From NCBI GenBank assembly GCA_052038485.1, contig JBQGCL010000141.1:1-34265 (forward strand): a stretch of DNA of 34,265 nucleotides. The letters are read 5' to 3'. The notes beneath the pieces were generated by a model, which worked only from the letters and a program-made list of their open reading frames with translations, was not told where the DNA came from and ran no database searches. Source of the DNA: JACVRW01 sp052038485. GTDB taxonomy: Bacteria; Actinomycetota; Thermoleophilia; Solirubrobacterales; Thermoleophilaceae. A program made the position numbers and the translations under genes. Positions 27,396-34,161 of the stretch are shown here, one piece after another (within the stretch, counting starts at the first letter, position 1; each line of letters starts with the position of its first letter).

Positions 27396-27951
27396 TGAGC
27401 ACCCCGAACGCGTCGCCCAGCGTCAGGCCGCGCGCGGCCAGCAGCACGGTCAGGTGGTAGAGCACGTCGGCGGCCTCCTCGGCCACGCGCTCGTCGGACT
27501 CGCCGGCGGCGGCGCGGGCCACCTCCTCGGCCTCCTCCTCGACCTTGGCGCCGATGCGCCCGGGGTCGGCCAGCAGCTCGGCCGTGTAGCTCGTGGCCGG
27601 GTCCGCCGCGCGCCGGTCGGCGACAGTGCGCTCGAGCGTCGCCAGCGCCTCGCCCGGCTCCGGGTCCATCTCGCCCCGGTAGAAGCAGCTGCGCTCGCCC
27701 GTGTGGCAGGCCGGCCCGGCCGGCTCCACCAGCGCCAGCAGCGCGTCCTCGTCGCAGTCGTAGCGCAGCGCCCGCAGCCGCAGCTTGTTGCCCGAGGTCG
27801 CCCCCTTGTGCCACAGCTTCTGGCGCGAGCGCGACCAGAACCAGACCTCGCCGGTCTCGCGCGTGAGGCGCTCCGCCTCGTCGTTCATGTAGGCGAGCGT
27901 GAGCACCTCACCGGTGCGGGCGTCCTGGACTATGCAGGGCCGGAGGTCCAT
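27379..27951 (-). CDS. hisI: Bifunctional phosphoribosyl-AMP cyclohydrolase / phosphoribosyl-ATP pyrophosphatase
   Basis: A 190-residue HisIE fusion covering steps two and three of histidine synthesis. The HisI part (about 1-97) has LTLAYMNDEA, FWSRSRQKLWHKGATSGN, DCDEDALL for Mg/Zn binding and the ACHTGERSCFY cysteine motif. The HisE part (about 101-190) has KVEEEAEEVARAA and EEAADVLYHLTVLL, the MazG-like metal-binding helices. ATG 27951 is supported by GAAGG four nt upstream. A CATAAT -10-like box ends 10 nt before it. It overlaps trpE, linking histidine and tryptophan gene expression. No other his genes are present in the window. Confidence 0.95.
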   Translation of the reverse strand: MDLRPCIVQDARTGEVLTLAYMNDEAERLTRETGEVWFWSRSRQKLWHKGATSGNKLRLRALRYDCDEDALLALVEPAGPACHTGERSCFYRGEMDPEPGEALATLERTVADRRAADPATSYTAELLADPGRIGAKVEEEAEEVARAAAGESDERVAEEAADVLYHLTVLLAARGLTLGDAFGVLNERRR

Positions 27952-27961
27952 TTGGCCTTCG

Positions 27962-27989
27962 ATTATGGCCTGCCGCTGCCAAGCGGCAG
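27962..27989 (-). promoter_or_regulatory. Hairpin plus -10-like box upstream of hisIE
   Basis: At the very end of the GNAT gene, 27970-27989 forms a 7 bp GC stem with a 6 nt loop, and CATAAT (27967-27962), which contains the GNAT TAA stop, follows it directly, 10 nt before the hisIE ATG. Together these could end part of the upstream transcription and restart it for hisIE-trpEGDC. Confidence 0.35.
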
Positions 27990-28733
27990 CTTGAGGAACT
28001 CGTAGAGCTGTCCGATCGGGCTGAAGCCGAGCCGGCCGTAGAGGTGCTGGGGCCAGTCGGCCGCGTCGGTGAGCAGGAAGATCGGATCGCAGTCCTCGGC
28101 GGCGGCCGCGTCCACGGCGGCCAGCACCGCCGCGCTGGCGTGACCGCGGTTGCGGCGCCGCTCGACGGTCCCGACCTCGTCTACCTGCGCCAGCCCCTCG
28201 GAGGTGTAGAGCCGGCAGGACGCGGCCGGGTTGTCCGGCGGCGAGGCGAAGTCGCGGGCGTGGACCGCCCCGCCGTAGCGCTCGTCCATAGCGGTCAGCT
28301 GCTGCACCGCCTCCTCCTGCCAGCCGAACGGCTGCTCCCGCCGAAACGCCGCCAGCGCCCGCGCCCCGGTGGCACGGTCGACCTCGCCCCCGGCCCCCGG
28401 CGCGACGCTGCGCTCCGGGGAACGGTCGCGCACCATCACCAGCAACCGGTAGACGTTCCAGCCCGCGCGCGACAGCGCCGGCGCGAGGCGCACGCCCACC
28501 TGCTGGTCGTGCACGACGAGCTTGCGGTGCGACACGTGCGGCAACGCGTCCTCGGCCGCGGCGATCAGCTCGGCCGGGCTCGCCTCGGGGTCCTCGACGC
28601 GCAGGGCGTTGAGCTGCCACACGAGCGGCAGGGTCGGGGTGAGCAGCGCGGTCACGCGGCCGAGCGGTCGCACCTCGTCGACGATCGCCTCCTCCGTGCG
28701 GCGCAGGTAGCTGACGATCGTGTCGAGCGTCAT
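27963..28733 (-). CDS. GNAT-family N-acetyltransferase-like protein
   Basis: A 256-residue protein. The C-terminal half has a GNAT core: DEVGTVERRRNRGHASAAVL (motif A, acetyl-CoA pyrophosphate binding as RxxGxA), then IFLLTDAADWPQHLYGRLGF (motif B, ending in the usual YxxLGF). The N-terminal half is divergent, possibly a degenerate second GNAT repeat. The acceptor substrate is unknown. The ATG overlaps the era stop (ATGA), so it is part of the ybeY-era run. Confidence 0.85.
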   Translation of the reverse strand: MTLDTIVSYLRRTEEAIVDEVRPLGRVTALLTPTLPLVWQLNALRVEDPEASPAELIAAAEDALPHVSHRKLVVHDQQVGVRLAPALSRAGWNVYRLLVMVRDRSPERSVAPGAGGEVDRATGARALAAFRREQPFGWQEEAVQQLTAMDERYGGAVHARDFASPPDNPAASCRLYTSEGLAQVDEVGTVERRRNRGHASAAVLAAVDAAAAEDCDPIFLLTDAADWPQHLYGRLGFSPIGQLYEFLKLPLGSGRP

Positions 28734-29611
28734 TCGATCCCGAGCCGGTCGAGCAGCGCCTCGTCGCGGCGCCAGCCCTTGCGCACGCGCACGTGCAGGT
28801 CGAGGTGGACGCGGCGACCCAGCATGCGCTCGATCTCCTTGCGAGCGGCGGTGCCGACCGCCTTCACCATCCGTCCGCCGGCGCCGACCAGGATCGCCTT
28901 CTGCGACTCGGTCTCGGCCCATACGCGCGCGTGCACCACGAGCAGGCCGTCCTCGCGCTCCTCGAGCTCGTCGATCTCGACCTCAACCGCGTGCGGCAGC
29001 TCCTCGCGCGTGCGCAGCAGCACCTGCTCGCGCACCAGCTCGGCGATGCGCACCTGCTCGGACTGGTCGCTCTGCTCCTCGGGCGGGTACAGGAACGGCC
29101 CCTCCGGCAGCAGCGTCACGAGCTGCTCGACCAGCGGGTCCACTCCGGCGCCGGTGCGCGCGCTGACCGGGAAGATCTCGCCGTTCACGCCGAGGCCGGC
29201 AGCGGCGTCGAGCGCCGTCACCGTGCGCGGGCGGTCGAGCCGGTCGACCTTGTTGAGCGCGGTGACGGCGGGGATCCCGGCCTTCTCGATCGCCGCGGCG
29301 ATGAACCGGTCGCCGGGGCCGATCTGCTGCTCGCCGTTGAGCACGAACAGGGCGGCATCGGAGTCGCCGAGCACGCTCTCGACACGGCGCTGCATACGCT
29401 CGGTGAGCGCGTCGCGCGGTCGCTGCACGCCGGGGAGGTCGACGAGCACCAGCTGCCAGTCCGGGCCGGTCGCGATGCCGCGGATCTCGCGCCGGGTCGT
29501 CTGCGGCTTGTCGGACACGATCGCGACCTTGCCTCCGACGATCCTGTTGACCAGCGTCGACTTGCCGGCGTTGGGGCGGCCCGCCAGCGCGACGAACCCG
29601 GAGCGCGTCAC
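28730..29611 (-). CDS. era: GTPase Era
   Basis: A 293-residue ribosome-assembly GTPase that binds the 3' end of 16S rRNA. The G domain has G1 GRPNAGKST (11-19), a switch region SDKPQTTR, G3 DLPG, G4 NKVD and G5 SAR. The C-terminal KH domain includes GAGGRMVKAVGTAARKEIER and ends in VRKGWRRDEALL. GTG 29611 gives the family N-terminus (TRSGFVALAGRPNAGKS) and overlaps the ybeY stop as GTGA. Confidence 0.97.
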   Translation of the reverse strand: MTRSGFVALAGRPNAGKSTLVNRIVGGKVAIVSDKPQTTRREIRGIATGPDWQLVLVDLPGVQRPRDALTERMQRRVESVLGDSDAALFVLNGEQQIGPGDRFIAAAIEKAGIPAVTALNKVDRLDRPRTVTALDAAAGLGVNGEIFPVSARTGAGVDPLVEQLVTLLPEGPFLYPPEEQSDQSEQVRIAELVREQVLLRTREELPHAVEVEIDELEEREDGLLVVHARVWAETESQKAILVGAGGRMVKAVGTAARKEIERMLGRRVHLDLHVRVRKGWRRDEALLDRLGIE

Positions 29612-29964
29612 AGCCGCTCCAGCACTCGCGCCTGGAGTGCCAGCATCTCCCCGCCGTCCGTCTCGTGGTCGTAGCCGCACAGGTGCAGCACGCCGTGCAC
29701 GACGGCCTCCGTCAGGTCCTCGGTGTGCTCGGGGCAGATGACCACGTCGCCTAGCTCGCGCGGCCCCGCCGCGGGCGCCGCCTCGTCAACCGGGAAGGAC
29801 AGCACGTCCGTGGGCTCGTCGCGACCCCGGTGCTCACGGTTGAGCCGCGTGATCCGGTCGGCGTCGACCAGCTCGATGGCCAGATGCCCCTCCTCCATGC
29901 CGGCCGCGGCGAGCGCGGCCAGGGCCGGCCGCCGGAGCTGCTCGGGTGCTTCGAGCTCGATCAG
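29608..29964 (-). CDS. ybeY: Endoribonuclease YbeY, probably starting at CTG
   Basis: A zinc endoribonuclease for 16S rRNA maturation. The zinc motif HGVLHLCGYDHE (His-x3-His-x5-His) and TDVLSFPVDE are intact. The first ATG, at 29898, would leave only 96 residues and remove the first helix. Upstream in the same frame the sequence reads IELEAPEQLRRPALAALAAA, continuous back to the phoH stop, with no ATG, GTG or TTG. The codon directly after the phoH TAA is CTG at 29964, giving 118 residues. I infer initiation at CTG by coupling to phoH. E. coli YbeY is about 155 residues, so this is a short form even so. Confidence 0.85.
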   Translation of the reverse strand: MIELEAPEQLRRPALAALAAAGMEEGHLAIELVDADRITRLNREHRGRDEPTDVLSFPVDEAAPAAGPRELGDVVICPEHTEDLTEAVVHGVLHLCGYDHETDGGEMLALQARVLERL

Positions 29965-30945
29965 TTACGTGGCTTGTTGGCGCCGAGGGGCGCGCAGCGC
30001 GGGCGCCTGCTTCTCGGCGTACTCGTTGTACGCGGCCACGATCCGCTGCACGAGCTTGTGCCTGACCACGTCCTCGCCCCCGAAGCGCACGAACTCGATC
30101 CCCTCCACGTCCTTGAGGATGTCGCCGATCACGAGCAGCCCCGACGCCTCGTCGCGCGGCAGGTCGATCTGGGTCACGTCGCCGGTGACGACCATCTTCG
30201 AGTTGAAGCCGAGCCGGGTGAGGAACATCTTGATCTGCTCGGGACTCGTGTTCTGCGCCTCGTCGAGGATGATGAAGCTGTCATTGAGCGTGCGGCCGCG
30301 CATGAAGGCCAGCGGCGCCACCTCGATCACTCCGCGCTCCAGGTGCTGGTTGACCCGCTCGGGCTCGAGCATGTCGTAGAGCGCGTCGAACAGCGGTCGC
30401 AGGTATGGGTCGACCTTGGCGGCGATGTCGCCGGGCAGGAAGCCGAGCCGCTCCCCCGCCTCGACGGCGGGCCTGGTCAGCACGATGCGGTTGACCTCGC
30501 GCCGCGCCAGGGCCGCGACCGCCATCGCCACAGCCAGGAACGACTTGCCGGTGCCGGCCGGGCCGATGCCGACCGTGATCGTCTGGCTCCGGATGGCGTC
30601 GACGTAGCGCTTCTGGTTGACGGTCTTGGGCGCGACCTTGAGGCCGCGGTGGCGCCAGACGACGTCCTCGAGGATGCGGCTCGGGCTTTCGTGGCGGTCG
30701 AGCGCTCCCGCAATCGCCTCGATCGTGCCGGGTGCGATCTCGTGGCCGGCGCGGACGAGGTCGGTCAGCTCACGGATCACTGTGCGGCCCATGCCGACCG
30801 CGTCCTCGGGCCCGTCCAGCGTGAGCACGTTGCCGCGCAGGTAGACCTCGCAGTCGAGGTGGTCCTCGATCGTCTTCATGACCAGGTCCCCGGGCCCGGC
30901 CAGCTCGGCGGCGACCTCGTTCGGGAGCTCCAGCTGAATTCGCAC
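29965..30945 (-). CDS. PhoH-like ATPase / RNA-associated protein
   Basis: A 326-residue PhoH-family protein. An N-terminal RNA-binding-like region (about 1-85) is followed by the P-loop domain with Walker A GPAGTGKSFLA, VLTRPAVEAGERLGFLPGD, AFMRGRTLNDSFIILDEAQN (Walker B) and MVVTGDVTQIDLPR. PhoH proteins are found next to ybeY in many bacteria and are thought to act in RNA metabolism as helicase-like ATPases. The GTG start overlaps the yqeY stop by one base (TAGTG). Confidence 0.95.
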   Translation of the reverse strand: MRIQLELPNEVAAELAGPGDLVMKTIEDHLDCEVYLRGNVLTLDGPEDAVGMGRTVIRELTDLVRAGHEIAPGTIEAIAGALDRHESPSRILEDVVWRHRGLKVAPKTVNQKRYVDAIRSQTITVGIGPAGTGKSFLAVAMAVAALARREVNRIVLTRPAVEAGERLGFLPGDIAAKVDPYLRPLFDALYDMLEPERVNQHLERGVIEVAPLAFMRGRTLNDSFIILDEAQNTSPEQIKMFLTRLGFNSKMVVTGDVTQIDLPRDEASGLLVIGDILKDVEGIEFVRFGGEDVVRHKLVQRIVAAYNEYAEKQAPALRAPRRQQAT

Positions 30946-31376
30946 TAGGCGGTCAGCTTCTCCTTCACGGCCGCACTGACGCGCTTGCCGTCCGCGCGGC
31001 CCTTCACCTGGGGCATGACGAGCGCCATCACCTTCCCCATCTCCTTGGGCGAGCTGGCACCCGACTCGGCAACCGCGTCGCCCACGATTGCGTTCAGCTC
31101 CTCGTCGGAGAGCTGCTCGGGCATGTACGCGCTGATGATCTCGGCCTCGCGCTCCTCGGCCTCGGCGCGGTCGGCCGCGCCGCCCTCGCGGTAGGCCTCG
31201 GCGGCCTCGAGCCGGCGCTTGCGCTCTCGCTGGAGCACCTCGACCTCCTCGCCGCCGTTTTCCTTGGCGGCCTTCTGGAGCTCGTTCACGACGAGGCGCA
31301 GCGCGTGCACGCGATCCTTCTCGCCTGCCTTCATGGCGTCCTTGACGTCGCCCTGGATCTGCTCGAGCAGTGACAT
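30945..31376 (-). CDS. yqeY: GatB/YqeY domain protein
   Basis: A 143-residue cytoplasmic protein, the full YqeY length: MSLLEQIQGDVKDAMKAGEKD at the start, a charged helical segment, and AYMPEQLSDEELNAIVGDAV, then SPKEMGKVMALVMPQVKGRADGK split across the GatB-like tail domain. The domain resembles the tRNA-binding tail of GatB amidotransferase; its role as a free protein is unclear. It is the first gene of the minus-strand run to trpA. TACACT (31391-31386) lies 9 nt before the ATG. Confidence 0.93.
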   Translation of the reverse strand: MSLLEQIQGDVKDAMKAGEKDRVHALRLVVNELQKAAKENGGEEVEVLQRERKRRLEAAEAYREGGAADRAEAEEREAEIISAYMPEQLSDEELNAIVGDAVAESGASSPKEMGKVMALVMPQVKGRADGKRVSAAVKEKLTA

Positions 31377-31401
31377 CTATGGTCAAGTGTAGGACTCCCT
31401 C
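31377..31401. promoter_or_regulatory. Divergent promoter region yqeY / HAD hydrolase
   Basis: This 25 bp gap contains, on the minus strand, TACACT 9 nt before the yqeY ATG. On the plus strand TATGGT (31378-31383) lies 18 nt before the HAD ATG, with AGGA as a Shine-Dalgarno 8 nt before it. No clear -35 elements are visible. Confidence 0.4.
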
Positions 31402-32076
31402 ATGAGTGAATTCCGGGTTGCCACCTTTGATTGCTACGGCACGCTGATCGACTGGGAAGGCGGCGTAGGCGCCTTTCTGTACGAGCTGGCCCGCCGCCAC
31501 GAGCAGGATCCGCCGCCGGCGCGCGAGCTGCGCGAGCGCTGGGAGGCGCTCCAGTTCGAGCGCATCCAGGCGGGCTGGCGCTCGTACCGGGAGATCCTCG
31601 CCGACAGCCTGGCCGCCTGGTCGGGCGAACGCGGCTACCGCTACAACGAGCACGACGGCGAGGGACTGGCGCGGTCGATGGAGTGCTGGCAGCCCTTCCC
31701 GGACACCGTTCCGGCGCTGCGCGCGGCCAGCGCGGCCGGCCTGCGCCTGTGGATCATCTCCAACACCGACCGCGCGATCATCGAGCACTCGCTCGCCCAC
31801 CTCGAGGTCGAGTTCGCCGGCGTCACGGTCGCCGAGGACTGCCGCGCGTACAAGCCGTCAGCGGTGCCGTTCGAGCACGCGCTGCGCGACATAGACCTGC
31901 CGCACGACCAGATCCTGCACGTCGCCTTCGGCTTCAAGTACGACATCGGCCCGGCGCAGCGGCTTGGGCTGCGAACGGCGTGGGTCAACCGCAAGCAGGA
32001 GCCGGCGCCGGGGCCCGAGCAGGCCGACTACGTCTGGAACGACCTCTGGCCGCTGGCCGAGGTGGCGGGCCACTAG
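31402..32076 (+). CDS. HAD-superfamily hydrolase, haloacid dehalogenase type II-like
   Basis: A 224-residue cytoplasmic hydrolase. Motif I is VATFDCYGTLIDWEGG with nucleophile Asp10 and the Tyr typical of the dehalogenase-like subgroup instead of a second Asp. Motif II is IISNTDRAII, motif III the Lys in CRAYKPSAVPFEHAL, and motif IV HVAFGFKYDIGPAQ. True L-2-haloacid dehalogenases carry Ser and Asn before the final Asp in motif IV, where this protein has Phe/Gly and Lys, so dehalogenation is doubtful and the substrate is unknown. The next gene is convergent across a 93 bp gap. Confidence 0.9.
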   Translation: MSEFRVATFDCYGTLIDWEGGVGAFLYELARRHEQDPPPARELRERWEALQFERIQAGWRSYREILADSLAAWSGERGYRYNEHDGEGLARSMECWQPFPDTVPALRAASAAGLRLWIISNTDRAIIEHSLAHLEVEFAGVTVAEDCRAYKPSAVPFEHALRDIDLPHDQILHVAFGFKYDIGPAQRLGLRTAWVNRKQEPAPGPEQADYVWNDLWPLAEVAGH

Positions 32077-32169
32077 GGTCTGGCGAAACGGCCGGCGAAG
32101 CTCGCCACGGCTACTCCCGCAGCCCCACGGCTTCGACGACCTCCTCCCAGGAGAGAAACGCGACATCGC
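32077..32169 (-). pseudogene. Relic of a second SnoaL-like gene 3' end
   Basis: In this 93 bp gap, minus-strand 32170-32111 reads as a short in-frame tail ending WEEVVEAVGLRE and a TAG stop. It closely matches the end of the intact neighbour, VDEALEAVGLAE. At DNA level 32111-32150 and 32170-32209 agree at about 32 of 40 positions. It looks like the decayed remainder of a tandem paralogue or a duplicated 3' end. Confidence 0.5.
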
Positions 32170-32209
32170 CTACTCCGCCAGCCCCACGGCTTCGAGCGCC
32201 TCGTCCACG
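32111..32209. repeat. Imperfect direct repeat, two 40 bp units
   Basis: Units 32111-32150 and 32170-32209 share about 32 of 40 bases, with an uninterrupted identical core AGCCCCACGGCTTCGA, and a 19 bp spacer. Each unit encodes, on the minus strand, the end of a SnoaL-like protein and its TAG stop. Confidence 0.75.
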
Positions 32210-32559
32210 CTCGCGTACATCTGCATCCTGATCGCCTGCCCGTTTCGGAGCGTCCACACCTGAGCGAAGCGCATGTCGACGGGAATGCCCGTCGCCTTCG
32301 CGCGCCCCCGCTGCTTGATGATGACGACGACGCGCTCACCGGCGTCCAGGTAATCCTCGACCTCGAGCTCCCAGTCCTCCCATGCATCGGCCCACTCGGC
32401 GTTGAACTGCATGGCGCCCTCGACTCCGGAGTAGAGCTGCTGATCAGGCCAACCGAGGCGCGACACATCCCAGACGAGATCGGGATGGGCGCGAACCTCG
32501 CCGGTGGCCAGGTAGTGCCCGTAGCCGCGTCGAATGACCTCGACGTTCTCCTCCGACAT
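32170..32559 (-). CDS. SnoaL-like (NTF2 fold) protein
   Basis: A 129-residue single-domain protein opening MSEENVEVIRRGYGHYLATG, with LVWDVSRLGWPDQQLYSG, AWEDWELEVEDYLDAGERVV and FAQVWTLRNGQAIRMQMY, the alternating pattern of the SnoaL-like fold, ending EALEAVGLAE. Such proteins are numerous in soil actinobacteria and mostly lack a known substrate. A weak -10 candidate GATACT lies 9 nt before the ATG, in the 27 bp gap after the cyclase gene. A damaged copy of its 3' end lies just downstream. Confidence 0.88.
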   Translation of the reverse strand: MSEENVEVIRRGYGHYLATGEVRAHPDLVWDVSRLGWPDQQLYSGVEGAMQFNAEWADAWEDWELEVEDYLDAGERVVVIIKQRGRAKATGIPVDMRFAQVWTLRNGQAIRMQMYASVDEALEAVGLAE

Positions 32560-32586
32560 GGCCCGTCGAGTATCCCGCAGCGGCTC

Positions 32587-33348
32587 CTAGTCGGGCAGGA
32601 TCGCCACCACGCGGGCGGGCGCGGCGCTGCCGCCCTCGATGCGCAGCGGGAAGCAGGCGACCTTGAAGCCCGTCGGCGGCAGCTCGCCCAGGTTCACCAG
32701 GCGCTCGATCTGCGAGTAGGGCAGATCGGCCTGGTGGGCGGCCCAGAAGACGCCCGGCTCGTCTCGCTCGATCGCCTCCTGCGCCTGCATGTAGAGCGGG
32801 GCGTCCCACCCCCATGCGTCGATGCCCATCACGCGCACGCCGCGCTCGAACAGCCAGCGCGTGGCGTCGAGCGTCACGCCGGGACCCAGTCCCATGTAGC
32901 CGGCCTCGCCGTAGTGGGCGTCGCGCCCGGTGCGCACGAGCACGATGTCGAGCTCCTTGAGCACGTGCCCGACGCGGTCGAGCTCGGCCTCGACGTCGGC
33001 GACCTCGATCCTCTCACCGTCGGCCTTGGCGGTCATGTCGAGCACCACGCCGTCGGCGAAGAACCACTCCAGCGGGAGCTGGTCGATCGTCTCGGCCGGC
33101 TTGCCGGCGATCGTCGAGTTGTAGTGCCAGGGCGCGTCGACGTGGGTCGAGTTGTGGGTGCCGAGGTTGGTGAACGTCTCGGTGGCCCAGCCCTCGCCGT
33201 CGCGCAGCAGCCGCGCCGGGACGCCGAACAGGCTCTCGATCTGGGCGGCGCCGTCGGCGTGGTCCTGGAAGGCGATATCGGTGCGGAGCACGTCCGGCAG
33301 CTCCGGCGGGCTCGGCGCGATCGGCGCGCTCAGGTCGACGAACCGCAT
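32587..33348 (-). CDS. Cyclase family protein (kynurenine formamidase-like metal hydrolase)
   Basis: A 253-residue protein of the cyclase/KynB-like family (PF04199 type). The metal motif HNSTHVDAPWH (His65, His69, Asp71, His75) fits HxxTHxDxPxH. The N-terminus MRFVDLSAPI and RVMGIDAWGWDAP, LPPTGFKVACFPLRIEGG also match the family. Members hydrolyse amides or lactones such as N-formylkynurenine or isatin; the substrate here cannot be decided. With anthranilate-pathway genes nearby, formylkynurenine hydrolysis is a tempting but unproven idea. TAGGGT ends 6 nt before the ATG, suggesting a leaderless transcript. Confidence 0.9.
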   Translation of the reverse strand: MRFVDLSAPIAPSPPELPDVLRTDIAFQDHADGAAQIESLFGVPARLLRDGEGWATETFTNLGTHNSTHVDAPWHYNSTIAGKPAETIDQLPLEWFFADGVVLDMTAKADGERIEVADVEAELDRVGHVLKELDIVLVRTGRDAHYGEAGYMGLGPGVTLDATRWLFERGVRVMGIDAWGWDAPLYMQAQEAIERDEPGVFWAAHQADLPYSQIERLVNLGELPPTGFKVACFPLRIEGGSAAPARVVAILPD

Positions 33349-33354
33349 TGCCCG

Positions 33355-33360
33355 ACCCTA
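33355..33360 (-). promoter_or_regulatory. Candidate -10 box of the cyclase gene, overlapping the prmA stop
   Basis: TAGGGT on the minus strand begins with the prmA TAG stop and ends 6 nt before the cyclase ATG at 33348. The spacing is that expected for leaderless actinobacterial mRNAs. Any -35 would lie within prmA coding sequence. Confidence 0.45.
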
Positions 33361-34161
33361 CAAGAGCAGGACCGCCGCCCAACCACCCTCGACGAGCCGG
33401 CGCTCCTCCCGCCGCCCGAACGCCGCGACGACTTCGTCGGCCTCGTGGTCGAGCAGGCCGGACAGGATCAGGGCGTTCGCCTCGATGCGGCCGGCGAGCC
33501 CGAGCAGGAGCGGGCGGACCAGGTTGGCGGCGACGGTGTCGGCGGCGGGCGGATCCTGCTCGCGCAGGTTGAGGCGCTCGACCCGATCGAGCGCGACGCC
33601 GTTGGTGGACGAGTTGGCGCGTGTCGCCTCGATCGCCGCCTGCTCGTTGTCGACGGCGACGACCGGAGCGAAGCCCAGCTTGGCCGCCGCAATGGCGAGC
33701 ACGCCCGAGCCGCAGCCGAGGTCGGCGAAGGAGCCGGCCGGGTCCAGCTCGAGCATGAGCTTCAGCGAGAGCTTGGTGGTGGGATGCGCGCCGGTACCGA
33801 AGGCTTGCCCGGGGTCGATCACGAGGTCGAGCGCGTCCTCGCGTGAAGCGGTCCACGGGGGGCGGACCCAGAGCGCGGGTCGCTCGGCGTGCGCCGCCCG
33901 CACGAGGACCGGCTCGTGGAACGCTTTCCAGCGCTCCTCCCAGCCTTCGGCCACTGCTTCGCCGCGCACCTGCACGAGCACGCCGCCGACCTCGGCCTCG
34001 CCCTCCGGGAAGGCCGGCAGCTCGCCCGGCGCCCCGTAGAGCGCGTACTCGACCCAGCCGTCGCCGTCGATCTGCTCGACCCCGCTCGGCGCCAGCTCGA
34101 GCAGCGCCGCCAGCACCCGCTCGGCCGCCTCGGCCGGTGCGCGGAACGCGAGCCGGATCAG
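33358..34161 (-). CDS. prmA: Ribosomal protein L11 methyltransferase, probably starting at CTG
   Basis: A SAM-dependent methyltransferase for ribosomal protein L11. The SAM site FADLGCGSGVLAIAAAKLG follows the family marker DPGQAFGTGAHPTT; AANLVRPLLL is the usual NPPY-like loop variant, and GLLDHEADEV lies near the end. The first conventional start (GTG 34116) gives 252 residues but cuts the N-terminal substrate-binding domain. Upstream in frame, IRLAFRAPAEAAERVLAALL is a typical PrmA opening and reaches a CTG at 34161 that overlaps the preceding TGA as CTGA, the same geometry as the ATGA/GTGA junctions here. The CTG form has 267 residues. Zero conventional starts lie between. Confidence 0.9.
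   Translation of the reverse strand: MIRLAFRAPAEAAERVLAALLELAPSGVEQIDGDGWVEYALYGAPGELPAFPEGEAEVGGVLVQVRGEAVAEGWEERWKAFHEPVLVRAAHAERPALWVRPPWTASREDALDLVIDPGQAFGTGAHPTTKLSLKLMLELDPAGSFADLGCGSGVLAIAAAKLGFAPVVAVDNEQAAIEATRANSSTNGVALDRVERLNLREQDPPAADTVAANLVRPLLLGLAGRIEANALILSGLLDHEADEVVAAFGRREERRLVEGGWAAVLLL

Noticed and set aside
32073..32468. A 131-codon minus-strand frame overlapping the SnoaL-like gene
   Set aside because: Ser/Arg-rich shadow frame of the intact gene at 32170-32559.
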